Under the pieces are notes generated by a model that was given only the letters and a program-made list of their open reading frames with translations, ran no database searches and had not been told where the DNA came from. 61,272 nucleotides of DNA, from NCBI GenBank assembly GCA_033720895.1, contig JAWWBS010000005.1:1-61272 (forward strand), given 5' to 3'. The DNA comes from Gammaproteobacteria bacterium (lineage in GTDB: Bacteria; Pseudomonadota; Gammaproteobacteria; Natronospirales; JAJUFS01). Every line of letters begins with the position of its first letter. Positions within the stretch are counted from its first letter, which is position 1. Below are positions 9,422-18,483 of this stretch, one piece after another. Made by a program: the position numbers and the translations under genes.

Positions 9422-9895
9422 TCAGCGGCCGGAAGCCTGTTGTCGAACATGTTCCAGCAAACCGCGGGCCGCATCTTCCACCAGGTCCAGCACCTCCTCG
9501 AAACCGCGACCGGCTCCGTAATAAGGATCGGGCACTTCGCGAACATCGGAATCGCTCGCAAATTCCAGGAAGAGTCGGATTTTCGAATGGTGCCTGGTGT
9601 CGGCTATCGCGCGAAGGTTCTCAAGGTTCGCCCTGTCCATTGCCAGCACCAGGTCGAACGTCTCGAAGTCCATCTCCGCCACCTTTCTTGCACGTTGCGC
9701 GGAGAGGTCGTAACCCCGTCGCGCTGCCGCCTCCTGTGACCGGGAATCCGGCGGATTGCCTACGTGGTAAGCATGCGTTCCGGCAGAATCGACCAACACA
9801 TCGAGATCGGGCGCATCATTCAACAGCTGTTCGAACACGCCATGTGCGGTTGGTGAACGACAGATATTGCCCATGCAGACGAAGAGGATCTTCAT
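9422..9895 (-). CDS. Low-molecular-weight protein-tyrosine phosphatase
   Basis: The 157-residue protein has the P-loop CX5R (C7-MGNIC-R13, then S14) at its N-terminus and the general-acid Asp in the DPYYG motif (D123), the complete LMW-PTP active site. It dephosphorylates phosphotyrosine in the cytoplasm. Relatives act on tyrosine autokinases of capsule and exopolysaccharide systems, but no such kinase is in this window. Here it is the last gene of the comEC-exbBD-msbA-lpxK-kdsB operon, a placement shared with Pseudomonas. Confidence 0.93.
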   Translation of the reverse strand: MKILFVCMGNICRSPTAHGVFEQLLNDAPDLDVLVDSAGTHAYHVGNPPDSRSQEAAARRGYDLSAQRARKVAEMDFETFDLVLAMDRANLENLRAIADTRHHSKIRLFLEFASDSDVREVPDPYYGAGRGFEEVLDLVEDAARGLLEHVRQQASGR

Positions 9896-9922
9896 GAGGA
9901 TGAACTCCTTGCTATTCCGTTA

Positions 9923-10672
9923 TCAGCCAAGTTGCTGGCGCACGAGCTCGAGATCCGCTTCCGTGTCGACACCGTGCGGCGGTGTGCGGCCGGCCACCTG
10001 TGCGCGGATGGACATCCCCGCGGCGAGGGCTCGCAACTGTTCGAGGCGCTCCAGCTGCTCTATCCTGCTGGGCGGCATGGCGCTGAATTCCTTCAAGGCA
10101 CCAACCGTGTAGGCGTAGATTCCGAGGTGCCTGAATGCATGGCCGAAACCTGCCGCATCCTCGCGGTCATGCGGAACCGGCGAACGACTGAAATAGACTG
10201 CGCGGTCCTCCTCCCCCAGCACGCACTTGACGACATTGGGGTTGGCGAACTCTTCCTTGCTCTGGATGGGAACGCATAGCGTCGCGATATCGGTATCGCC
10301 CCGCTGCGCAAGTGCAGCGACCTGGTCGATGTTCTCGGCAGGCATCAATGGCTCGTCGCCCTGGATATTGACCACGACCAGGTCATCGGCCGCTCCTTCC
10401 GCAGCCACGACTTCCGCCAGTCGATCGGTTCCCGATTCGCAGGCGTCAGACGTCATGCAGACTTCCGCACCGAATTCCATGCAGGCAATACGGATCCGGT
10501 CATCGTCGGTCGCTATGATGATTCGAGCCGCCTTGCTCTCGCCTGCTCGCTCCCAGACATGCCGGATCATCGGCTTGCCGCCTATGTCCAGCAGTGGCTT
10601 GCCAGGCAAGCGAGTGGATCCATAGCGTGCCGGAATGACAACCCAGAACGTGTCGTTTCGTGCATTCGTCAT
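9923..10672 (-). CDS. kdsB: 3-deoxy-manno-octulosonate cytidylyltransferase (KdsB)
   Basis: KdsB activates KDO with CTP to CMP-KDO for the inner core of lipopolysaccharide. The 249-residue length is standard. Motifs: VIPARYGSTRLPGKPL at the nucleotide-binding N-terminus, IATDDDRI, ESGTDRLAEV, and VVNIQGDEPLM. The ATG overlaps the lpxK stop by 4 nt (ATGA), so the two are translationally coupled. KDO transfer acts on lipid IVA, the product of the neighbouring LpxK, so the pair supplies consecutive steps. Confidence 0.97.
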   Translation of the reverse strand: MTNARNDTFWVVIPARYGSTRLPGKPLLDIGGKPMIRHVWERAGESKAARIIIATDDDRIRIACMEFGAEVCMTSDACESGTDRLAEVVAAEGAADDLVVVNIQGDEPLMPAENIDQVAALAQRGDTDIATLCVPIQSKEEFANPNVVKCVLGEEDRAVYFSRSPVPHDREDAAGFGHAFRHLGIYAYTVGALKEFSAMPPSRIEQLERLEQLRALAAGMSIRAQVAGRTPPHGVDTEADLELVRQQLG

Positions 10673-11649
10673 GAGACTGCCAGGCTCTGCTTGTGTTCGA
10701 GGAGGTCGCTCACCATGCGCCCCAGCTCCTGTTCGAATCTTGCAACGACATCAAGATACCACCAATTGTCGGCGGCAAATGACTGGCACTTCACGGCATC
10801 CTTCGCCGTCATGAGCACCGGCTGCGTGCCGAAGGGACGGAAATCGGCTGGCGAAAACTCATGGTGGTCCCGGAAAGCATGCAGCTCGGCCACATAGCCC
10901 AGGGATTCCAAGGTCGTGCCGAACCGGGCCGGGTTGCCAATTCCAGCGACAGCCTGCCAGCGCTGTTGCCTGCCCCATTCCAGTGGACGCTCCTCGCCGC
11001 TGGCAAGGTTTACCAGCGCTCGCGGCTCGAGTGTCATTGCATGATCACCATGCCCTGCAGACGACCCGCCATTGCGAATCACGAGGTCGACTTCGTCCAG
11101 CCTTGCGGCCGGTTCCCGCAAGGGCCCCGCGGGCAGGAGTCGACCGTTACCCAGGCCACGCTCCCCGTCGATAACCGCAATCTCCACCAGGCGACCGAGT
11201 GCATAGTGCTGCAAGCCGTCATCACTGATGACAACGTCGACATCGGTTTCCCGCTGCAGCAGCTCGACGGCCTGGACGCGTCGCGGGAAAACGGCGACCG
11301 GGCATTTCGCTTCGCGAGCGATCAGCACGGGCTCGTCGCCCACCTCTTCCGGGCGCGCAGCCGGTGACAGCAAACGAGGCTCGCCAAGGCGGGCGCCATA
11401 GCCACGACTGATGACACCGGGGCGATACCCCAGCGCCCGGAGTTCCTTTACGAGCTGGATGACAACCGGCGTCTTGCCGCTGCCACCCACGGTGATGTTG
11501 CCAACCACGATGACAGGCAGGCCGGGCTGGTGGGTTTCGAATATGCCAAGTCGATAGAGCTGCCGCCGCAACCTGCTGACAAGGTGAAACAACCAGGCCA
11601 GCGGAATGGTCCATGGCATGACACGGTCGCCATACCAGCTTTCCAGCAT
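10669..11649 (-). CDS. lpxK: Tetraacyldisaccharide 4'-kinase (LpxK)
   Basis: LpxK phosphorylates the 4' position of the lipid A disaccharide to give lipid IVA, at the cytoplasmic face of the inner membrane. The modified Walker A reads VVGNITVGGSGKTPV, and the Walker-B-like segment is DVVISDDGLQHY. The ATG at 11649 is preferred: GGAG lies 6 nt upstream and the first residues (MLESWYGDRVMPW) align with known LpxK N-termini. A GTG at 11676, just after the msbA stop, would add nine residues. Confidence 0.95.
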   Translation of the reverse strand: MLESWYGDRVMPWTIPLAWLFHLVSRLRRQLYRLGIFETHQPGLPVIVVGNITVGGSGKTPVVIQLVKELRALGYRPGVISRGYGARLGEPRLLSPAARPEEVGDEPVLIAREAKCPVAVFPRRVQAVELLQRETDVDVVISDDGLQHYALGRLVEIAVIDGERGLGNGRLLPAGPLREPAARLDEVDLVIRNGGSSAGHGDHAMTLEPRALVNLASGEERPLEWGRQQRWQAVAGIGNPARFGTTLESLGYVAELHAFRDHHEFSPADFRPFGTQPVLMTAKDAVKCQSFAADNWWYLDVVARFEQELGRMVSDLLEHKQSLAVS

Positions 11650-11676
11650 GCGTGACTCCAGCGACACGCCGGGCAC

Positions 11677-13428
11677 TCAGTCCATATCCTGGAACTGCAG
11701 CTTGTGCAGGCCGGCATAGACGCCTTCGGCTGCCAGCAGCTCCTGGTGCGTGCCATCCTCGATGACCTGCCCCTCGCGCATGACAAGGATGCGATCGGCG
11801 CGCTCGATGGTGGACAGGCGATGCGCGATCACGAAGGTGGTGCGAGACTTCATCAATTCTTCCAGCCCGGCCTGGATATGGCGTTCGGATTCGGTATCCA
11901 GTGCAGAAGTGGCCTCGTCAAGAATCAGGATCGGCGCATTCTTGAGCAAGGCGCGCGCAATGGCGATGCGTTGTCGCTGACCACCGGACAACAGCAGACC
12001 GCGATCGCCGACAATCGTGTCGAAGCCCTGCGGCAATGACTCGATGAATTCAAGCGCATGCGCGGCCCTCGCCGCCTCGCGAATCTCCTCGTCACTGGCA
12101 TCACCCAGCTGTCCATAGGCAATATTGCGCGCAATGGTGTCGTTGAACAGGATGATGTCCTGCGATACCAGGGCAATGTGGCGTCGCAGGGAATCGAGCC
12201 TGACATCGCGGATGTCATGACCGTCGACGCGGATGGTGCCGGCGCGCGGCTCGTAGAAACGCGGAATGAGATTCACCAGCGACGACTTGCCGGAGCCCGA
12301 ACGCCCGACCAGGGCGATGGTCTGTCCTGCGGCGACCTCGAAACTGATGTCATGCAAGACCGGCTGCTCGCCATCGTTGTAGCCGAATTCGACACTCTCG
12401 AAAGCCACCTTGCCTGTCACTCGGTCGAGGGTCTTGTCGCCGGAATCCGGCTGCGGCGGCTCGTCCAGCAATTCGAAAATCGAGCGTGCTGCGGCGATGC
12501 CGCGTTGCAGGGGCTCGTTGACCTCGGTCAGGCGTTTCAACGGCTGGGTAAGAATCAGCATGGCAGAGAGGTAGGCCGTGAAATCGCCAGGAGTGAACTG
12601 GAAACCGGCCCCACCACTCGCCGCAAAATAGATGACCAGCGCGATGCCGATGCTGCCGATGATCTGGACCACAGGCACGCTGCCCGACTTGGTCAGGAAC
12701 AGCTTCATGAACAGGCGCCGATTGCGCTCGTTGACCTCGCTGAAACGGTCCTTTTCGTACTCCTCGCCACCGAAGATCTTGATGACTCGCTGCCCCTGGA
12801 TGATTTCCTCGGAGACATGCGTGACGTCGCCCATGGATGACTGGATGCGTTCGGAGTAGCGCCTGAAGCGCTTCGATACCCACCTGACAATCAGTGACAT
12901 GATCGGCGTGATGATGAAAATGAAAATGGTCAGTTGCCAGCTCATGTAGAGGAGGAAACCGACCATGGCGATAATCTTCAACGAGTCGGTCAGGATGACC
13001 AGGAAAGCGCGCGCACTGGATTCGGCAACCTGCTCGATATTGTAGGTGATGGTCGAAACGAGGTTTCCACCACTGCTCTTGTCGTAATAGCCGGCAGGCA
13101 TGACCAGCAGCTTCTCGAATACCTGCTGGCGCAAGGTCTTGATGACGTTGCGGGCAATCCAGCTGATGAAAAAGGTAGCGCCGAACGTGCCAAAGCCACG
13201 CAGGAGCGCAATCAGCACGACACCGAACGGGATGAGCTTGATGATCTCTTCATCCCTTGCCACGAACGCGTCGTCCATCAATGGCTTCATCAACCAGGCC
13301 GAGCCCGCCTCGCCCGCAGCACTGACGATCGAGGCCAGCACGGCAATGATGAACACGCCCTTGTATGGCGCCGAATATCCCAGCAAGCGCCGGTAGACCG
13401 GCCAGATGCTTTCCTGCTTCCTGCTCAC
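11677..13428 (-). CDS. msbA: Lipid A export ATP-binding/permease MsbA
   Basis: MsbA is a homodimeric ABC exporter that flips core-lipid A across the inner membrane. Each chain has six N-terminal membrane helices (about residues 20-310) and an ATPase domain: Walker A GRSGSGKSS at 375-383, signature LLSGGQRQRIAIARA, Walker B ILILDEATSALD and the H-loop in VIAHRLST. The 583 residues match the family. It overlaps exbD by 4 nt and is directly followed by lpxK, the normal msbA-lpxK pairing. Confidence 0.97.
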   Translation of the reverse strand: MSRKQESIWPVYRRLLGYSAPYKGVFIIAVLASIVSAAGEAGSAWLMKPLMDDAFVARDEEIIKLIPFGVVLIALLRGFGTFGATFFISWIARNVIKTLRQQVFEKLLVMPAGYYDKSSGGNLVSTITYNIEQVAESSARAFLVILTDSLKIIAMVGFLLYMSWQLTIFIFIITPIMSLIVRWVSKRFRRYSERIQSSMGDVTHVSEEIIQGQRVIKIFGGEEYEKDRFSEVNERNRRLFMKLFLTKSGSVPVVQIIGSIGIALVIYFAASGGAGFQFTPGDFTAYLSAMLILTQPLKRLTEVNEPLQRGIAAARSIFELLDEPPQPDSGDKTLDRVTGKVAFESVEFGYNDGEQPVLHDISFEVAAGQTIALVGRSGSGKSSLVNLIPRFYEPRAGTIRVDGHDIRDVRLDSLRRHIALVSQDIILFNDTIARNIAYGQLGDASDEEIREAARAAHALEFIESLPQGFDTIVGDRGLLLSGGQRQRIAIARALLKNAPILILDEATSALDTESERHIQAGLEELMKSRTTFVIAHRLSTIERADRILVMREGQVIEDGTHQELLAAEGVYAGLHKLQFQDMD

Positions 13429-13862
13429 TGCACGCCTCCCCCGCTCGCCGCAACATCACCCGATGTCACGATGGTGATATTGACGAAACCCATTCGCCCT
13501 GCGGTGTCCATTACCGTGACAACGGACTGGTGCGTGGTGCTGGCGTCCGCCTTGATGGTCACCGGGACTTCGCGCTGACCTTCCACCACCTTGTCGATTG
13601 CCCGTTCGAGGACCTTGGGCTGGTTGCTGACCAGGGCCTGGCCATTGACGTAATAATCACCGTTGGCAGTAATGGTGATTTCCAGCGGAGCCTGCTGCGC
13701 GGGCGTCGCCTGCAAGGCGGCTTCGGGCAAGGTCACTTTCAGGTCGGCCTCGCGAACAAAGCTGGTGGACACCATGAAAAACACCAGCAGCAACAGCACC
13801 ACGTCGATCAGTGACGTGAGATTGACCTCGGGCTCCTCCGCGATTTTCGGCCGGAGATTCAT
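13425..13862 (-). CDS. exbD: ExbD/TolR-type energy transducer
   Basis: A 145-residue protein with a short cytoplasmic N-terminus, one membrane helix containing the essential Asp (LTSLIDVVLLLLVFFMVST) and a periplasmic domain. It pairs with the upstream MotA/TolQ/ExbB-type gene to use the proton gradient to energise an outer-membrane process. Overlaps of 4 nt with both exbB and msbA indicate coupled expression. No TonB or TonB-dependent receptor is nearby; the exbBD-msbA-lpxK linkage is conserved in gammaproteobacteria, but its target is not evident from sequence. Confidence 0.9.
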   Translation of the reverse strand: MNLRPKIAEEPEVNLTSLIDVVLLLLVFFMVSTSFVREADLKVTLPEAALQATPAQQAPLEITITANGDYYVNGQALVSNQPKVLERAIDKVVEGQREVPVTIKADASTTHQSVVTVMDTAGRMGFVNITIVTSGDVAASGGGVQ

Positions 13863-14491
13863 GCGTCGCTCTCACCCGCCGGATGTGCGGCGCCACCGTG
13901 CAACGCCTCGACCATCTTTATCGCTTCCTGCTCCATGCGCACCACGTGATCGGCCACCCGCCCTCGCAGGTAGCGATAACCGATCAAGGACGGAATGGCG
14001 ACAGCCAGGCCGGCAGCCGTGGTAATGAGCGCCTCTGAAATACCCCCGGCCAGCACCCCGGGGTTGCCGACTCCCTGCACCGTGATTGCCGCAAACACCT
14101 TGATCATGCCGACCACGGTACCCAGCAGGCCCAGCAAGGGCGAAATCGCCGCAATGGTGCCGAGGGTGTTGAGGTAGCGCTCCAGTTCGTGGGCGACATG
14201 GCGGCCTGCATCCTCCACCTGTTCCTTGACGAACTCTCGCGTGCGATCGCGGTAGGCCATGCCGATTGCCAGCAGCCTTCCCAGCGGGGAACTCTCGTGC
14301 AGGTTGCGAATTTCCTCCTCGCCAAGGCGGTTCTCCTTGAGGAGATGCCAGGTCTTGGCAACGAGGTGGTCGGGGACGACCTTCTTGTCCTGCAAGGACC
14401 AGAGGCGTTCGATGATGATGCCGGCGGCAATGATGGAACACAGAATGATGGGGGCCATCAACCAGCCGCCCGATTGCACGATTTCCAGCAT
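13859..14491 (-). CDS. exbB: ExbB/TolQ/MotA-family proton channel
   Basis: The 210-residue protein has an N-terminal membrane helix (GGWLMAPIILCSIIAAGIIIERLW), a cytoplasmic loop, and two further helices with the family motif around LNTLGTIAAISPLLGLLGTVVGMI. It would form the pentameric channel around an ExbD dimer. It lies between comEC and exbD on the same strand, 56 bp after comEC. Whether the partner is TonB or another trans-envelope protein cannot be decided here. Confidence 0.9.
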   Translation of the reverse strand: MLEIVQSGGWLMAPIILCSIIAAGIIIERLWSLQDKKVVPDHLVAKTWHLLKENRLGEEEIRNLHESSPLGRLLAIGMAYRDRTREFVKEQVEDAGRHVAHELERYLNTLGTIAAISPLLGLLGTVVGMIKVFAAITVQGVGNPGVLAGGISEALITTAAGLAVAIPSLIGYRYLRGRVADHVVRMEQEAIKMVEALHGGAAHPAGESDA

Positions 14492-14547
14492 GGTGCCTCA
14501 TGTCAGGTTAATGAATGACCCCGGCATGATACTGGATTTTCCCGCGT

Positions 14548-16854
14548 TCAACGAATGGCCGGCCAGAGGCAGTCACCGACTTCAGCGGGGTAGTGCCAGG
14601 GCCTGCGCCCCTGCTGTCGCCAGCTGCAGGCACGCAGGCGTCCTTGCCACACCGACACCTCGATCGCACCGGCATCACCCGTTACCAGGCTGCGAGCACC
14701 AGCCCGCTCCCAGCGCTGCCGCACGTTCGCATCGGGAAAGCCCCAGTAGTTGCCGTGGCCTGCGGAAAAAATCACCAGCGCCGGCGACAGCCTTTGCACC
14801 AGTGCCTCGCTGGAAGAGCTGCGGGAGCCGTGGTGAGGTGCGACCACGACATCGTAGCGTTCATCGGTGGCCGGCAATGCCGCAAGCAGCAAGCGTTCTC
14901 CGCTGGTTTCGATATCGCCGGTCAGCAAGGCCGAGTAATGCCCGTGAATCGCCAGTACGCAGGAACGGTCGTTGTCGGAACCCTGCATGTCGGCCGGTGG
15001 GTGCAGGATGCGGAAATCCACGCCATTCCAGCGCCAGCGCCTGTCGGCAACGCAGCTGTCAGCGACGATGACCTCGGCGTTCGGGTAATGCGACCGGAGC
15101 ACATCGATACCACCCGCATGGTCGCTGTCGCCGTGCGACACCATGATGCGGTCGAGCGTCAGGCCGCGTGACGCCAGGAACGGCACGATCACCAGCTCCG
15201 CAGCCGATCGCTCGCCGAGTCGTGGCCCGGTGTCGTAGAGCAAGGCATGACTCGCCGTCTCTATCAACAGCGCCGAACCCTGCCCTACATCCAGGACGGT
15301 CATGCGCCAGTCACCTGACCGCACGTCGGCATGGTCTGCCCAGCGAATGGTCGCAAGCGGCATCAGCAAGGTCGCTGCCAGCACCAAGGCCACGCGAGGC
15401 AGCAAGGCCCGCGGCACCAGCACCAGCAGCGCCAGGCAGGCAAGCACTGCCATGTTGGCAGGCTCCGGTGGCACCGCGGTTGCCGGCAACCACAGGGCGA
15501 GCCGGTCAAGCAAGGAACACAGGAGTGCAAGTGCCCTGTCTGCCAGCGCCAGCAAGGTCGCAGCCAGTGGCGCCAGGAAGCCCCCGAGAAACGCGGCGAC
15601 ACTGCCCGCGAACAGCAGCGGCAGGATGACCATCGCAAGCCAGGGAATGGCCAGCAGGTTGGCAATCCAGGACGCCGGCGCGAGCAAGCCGAAAGCAGAT
15701 ACGCCTGTCGGCAGCAATACCAGCAGCAAGCGCCACTGGATGCACCAGGCTTCAAGCAAGGGCTGACGATGTCGGATACCCCCAGCCAGCAGGAGCGCAA
15801 GCACGGCAACAGCGGAGAAGGACAGCCAGAATCCGGTATCGTGAACACTCATCGGATCAAGCAGCAGCAATACCAGCAGCGCGAGACCGAACAGGCTGTT
15901 CCAGGCCATGCGTCGGCCGATGAACTGCGCCGCCAGTACGGCCAGCACCATCAACAAGGCCCGTTGTACCGGCACCCCGAATCCGGCCAGGAAGGCATAC
16001 GCCGAGACCACCAGTCCTACCAGCAACAGCTGCGCCCGCCACCAGCGCTGTTGCCCGGCCATCCTGCTGCCCCCCAGCAACATGCAAAAAGCAAGACTGC
16101 CACTGGCCAGCAGGCCGAGATGCAGGCCCGAAATGGCCACCAGGTGACTGGTGCCCGTGTTGCGGAACCGCGCCCAGTCAGCTGCCGCAAAGCCGGACCG
16201 GTCCCCAAACAGGAGAGCACGCATCAGATGGGCATTGGGCACAGCGGCGAAATGCCCGGCCAGGTGCTCGACCAACCCTGCGCGCACCGCGGCCGGGCCC
16301 GCGGCCTCGCCGAGGTACTCGGGCGCGGGAACACCCCGGACGTAACCCACTCCTCCAATGCCTCGGCGCAGGTACCAGCGTTCGATGTCAAAGCCACCCG
16401 GATTCGAAAAGCCGCGGGGCTCTCGCAGCTTGAGCGCGAAGCGCCACTGCTCGCCCGGATGCACCGCGGGCTCGTTCGCATAGAGACTCACCCGCAGGCG
16501 CTGCGGCAGGTCGTTTCGCTCACTGTTCCATGCCAGCGGCGCGAACTCGAAACGCTGGTACCTGTCACCACGCTCGACCATCGACACGATCTCCCCGCTG
16601 ACCAGCAACACCTCGCCTGCCAGCGATGGTACGAGCCGATCGGCCAGCCCGATCTCCAGGGCATGCTTCCCATGCAGGCAGCCGAATCCGGTCGCGAAGA
16701 CCAGGCAGGCGAACATCGCCAGGCGGCGTTCCGATCGGGAGTCGAAGCAGAACAGGAGAAGAAGCACCGCAGCAAGCCCAAGCAAGGCTGCAGGAATCGG
16801 CATTCCCTGCGATAGCAGGATGCCGGCCAGGAAACAGACGGCGATGCTCAGCAT
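14548..16854 (-). CDS. comEC: ComEC/Rec2 DNA uptake channel
   Basis: ComEC carries single-stranded DNA across the inner membrane in natural transformation. The 768-residue protein has N-terminal helices, an OB-like periplasmic part, the Competence membrane domain (about 190-480) with the RNTGTSHLVAISGLHLGLLA signature, and a C-terminal metallo-beta-lactamase domain with DVGQGSALLIET and SHGDSDHAGG. The ATG at 16854 has AAGGAAC upstream and gives an N-terminus that enters the membrane at once; a longer reading to 17019 would overlap the divergent DUF2062 gene. The intact gene suggests competence potential if a type IV pilus exists elsewhere. Confidence 0.93.
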   Translation of the reverse strand: MLSIAVCFLAGILLSQGMPIPAALLGLAAVLLLLFCFDSRSERRLAMFACLVFATGFGCLHGKHALEIGLADRLVPSLAGEVLLVSGEIVSMVERGDRYQRFEFAPLAWNSERNDLPQRLRVSLYANEPAVHPGEQWRFALKLREPRGFSNPGGFDIERWYLRRGIGGVGYVRGVPAPEYLGEAAGPAAVRAGLVEHLAGHFAAVPNAHLMRALLFGDRSGFAAADWARFRNTGTSHLVAISGLHLGLLASGSLAFCMLLGGSRMAGQQRWWRAQLLLVGLVVSAYAFLAGFGVPVQRALLMVLAVLAAQFIGRRMAWNSLFGLALLVLLLLDPMSVHDTGFWLSFSAVAVLALLLAGGIRHRQPLLEAWCIQWRLLLVLLPTGVSAFGLLAPASWIANLLAIPWLAMVILPLLFAGSVAAFLGGFLAPLAATLLALADRALALLCSLLDRLALWLPATAVPPEPANMAVLACLALLVLVPRALLPRVALVLAATLLMPLATIRWADHADVRSGDWRMTVLDVGQGSALLIETASHALLYDTGPRLGERSAAELVIVPFLASRGLTLDRIMVSHGDSDHAGGIDVLRSHYPNAEVIVADSCVADRRWRWNGVDFRILHPPADMQGSDNDRSCVLAIHGHYSALLTGDIETSGERLLLAALPATDERYDVVVAPHHGSRSSSSEALVQRLSPALVIFSAGHGNYWGFPDANVRQRWERAGARSLVTGDAGAIEVSVWQGRLRACSWRQQGRRPWHYPAEVGDCLWPAIR

Positions 16855-16875
16855 GTGCGCGTTCCTTGCGCTGTG

Positions 16876-16881
16876 TATAAT
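16876..16881 (+). promoter_or_regulatory. Perfect TATAAT upstream of the DUF2062 gene
   Basis: A consensus -10 hexamer lies between divergent comEC and the DUF2062 gene. No convincing -35 is found 16-18 bp upstream, so this is a weak call. The complementary strand reads TTATAC and could serve comEC. Confidence 0.3.
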
Positions 16882-16999
16882 CCGAAACCAGATCGAGACC
16901 GCTACTTGCTTGCGTCCCACGCGGGTGACGTTCAGGAATTGCCATTCATCCAGCGGCGTTTTCCAAGCCTTTCCGCTGCGAAACAGACAAACATCGAGC

Positions 17000-17539
17000 A
17001 TGCCGAGAAAGATCATCAAGCGCTACATGCCGCACCCGGATGCCTTGAAGAGGCAGTGGTACCTGCGGCCGTTCAATGCGCTGTTGCATGACCCGGCATT
17101 GATCTTTCCGAATCGTCGCAACGCCAGCAAGGCGCTGGCGATTGGCCTGTTCTTCGCCTTGCTGCCGATTCCCTTCCAGATGGTAGCAGCAGCAATGGTC
17201 GCGCTGTGGCTGCGGGTAAACATCCCCATCGCCGTCGGCAGCGTCTGGCTGACCAACCCGGTCACCATGGGACCCATCTACTATGCGGAGTATCGACTTG
17301 GTGCCTGGCTGCTGGATGCGCCGACGGGTGATTGGCAGTTCGAACTGAGCTGGCGCTGGCTGACCGAGGAAGCGGCGCGCATCTGGGAACCGATGCTGGC
17401 CGGAACACTGGTGTTTGCCGTCGTTGCGGCGGGGTTGGGTTACGTCATCCTGAATCGCGTCTGGATGGTGTCAGTCATGCGGCGTTATCGTGAGCGACCG
17501 CACTTCACCAGCCTGCCCAAAGGCCTGCGAAAATACTGA
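17000..17539 (+). CDS. DUF2062 inner-membrane protein
   Basis: A 179-residue protein of the DUF2062 family. Visible features: an N-terminal basic segment (MPRKIIKRYMPHPDALKRQ), the conserved PFQMVAAAMVALWLRVNIP and GSVWLTNPVTMGPIYYAEYRLG, and two or three predicted membrane helices, the last at about 136-158. The function is unknown. The same gene lies between comEC and lolCDE in Pseudomonas aeruginosa, so synteny is conserved. The ATG at 17000 is chosen because the upstream extension overlaps comEC and lacks family character. Confidence 0.85.
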   Translation: MPRKIIKRYMPHPDALKRQWYLRPFNALLHDPALIFPNRRNASKALAIGLFFALLPIPFQMVAAAMVALWLRVNIPIAVGSVWLTNPVTMGPIYYAEYRLGAWLLDAPTGDWQFELSWRWLTEEAARIWEPMLAGTLVFAVVAAGLGYVILNRVWMVSVMRRYRERPHFTSLPKGLRKY

Positions 17540-17593
17540 AGCCTCAAGCCTGGCTGCCGGAGCGGACATGCATTCGCCCGGGACGGCCGGCGC

Positions 17594-18385
17594 TCATTCA
17601 ACCTCGTAGCCGCTCTTTTGCAGCCAGTGAACCGCCCTCTCGTGCTGCATGAACTCTTCCACCCTGCCCTTGTGCGCCGGATCTCGATAGCGCCCGACCC
17701 AGGTGTCCTGCAGCTTCTCTTTCAATTTCGGCTGATTCACCTTGGAGAAATCCCGGGACTTCGATTCCTGGTTGAAGCGCTCCAGCACACTCCTGTCGAA
17801 TCGCATGTCCAGGAACGTGGACAGCGAATCCAGCACGGACTCCGGTTCGCGAACCAGGTCTTCGTAGCGCACGATGATGTGATTCGGATGATCGAATTCC
17901 ATGACGTAGGCCATGCAGTCAGCGTACAACTGCACGGAACACCAGTAGTCGTTGCCTTTTTTCGGATGATCCTTGATGACCGACGTTGCCACGTCGATGC
18001 CGTGGCGAATCGTGCTGATGAAGTAAGTGTCCGGATTCTCGATCAGCAAGCGGCCGTAATGAATGCAGTTGTCCGGTGACTTTTCCGCCCAGGCCGATTT
18101 TTCCACACCCACCGACCTGGCAAATGCTTCCATGATCCCGTCAAAAGCAGTGAAGGAATCTTCTGCCTGCATGATGCTCGCCTGGACGTCCTCCACGTCA
18201 AGTTCCAGCTTTCGAGCGAGTCGAGTCGCGACCTTCTCCGACCGGGCCTGCAGCTTGTGGAGCGGCTGGGTAAAGAAACTGGTTTCCGGACCGGAAAGGA
18301 TGTCATCCGAGGAATCAAGGATGAACCTCAGCAGGGTGGAACCCGATCGAGGCAGGCCACCAATGATGATTCGCTTGTCGAACAT
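17594..18385 (-). CDS. Sulfotransferase family protein
   Basis: A 263-residue single-domain protein of the PAPS-dependent sulfotransferase superfamily. The 5'-phosphosulfate loop is GLPRSGSTLLRFIL at residues 9-22, and the 3'-phosphate-binding segment is in STIRHGIDVATSVIKD. IIVRYEDLVREPESVLDSLSTFL is the conserved helix near the C-terminus, common in bacterial carbohydrate and Nod-factor-like sulfotransferases. No signal peptide. The acceptor is unknown; glycan or lipid modification is a guess. It interrupts the DUF2062-lol synteny and sits 98 bp upstream of the lolD stop region, reading the same way as lol. A TACAAT on the minus strand (18424-18419) may be its own -10. Confidence 0.85.
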   Translation of the reverse strand: MFDKRIIIGGLPRSGSTLLRFILDSSDDILSGPETSFFTQPLHKLQARSEKVATRLARKLELDVEDVQASIMQAEDSFTAFDGIMEAFARSVGVEKSAWAEKSPDNCIHYGRLLIENPDTYFISTIRHGIDVATSVIKDHPKKGNDYWCSVQLYADCMAYVMEFDHPNHIIVRYEDLVREPESVLDSLSTFLDMRFDRSVLERFNQESKSRDFSKVNQPKLKEKLQDTWVGRYRDPAHKGRVEEFMQHERAVHWLQKSGYEVE

Positions 18386-18483
18386 GAAATCTCGCCTTAG
18401 AGGAGGTTGAGCAACCGGATTGTACCTAATTCATCAGGCTCTTACTGCAATTTGCGCCGGTCTCGCGGCCGAGCTCGCCGGTG

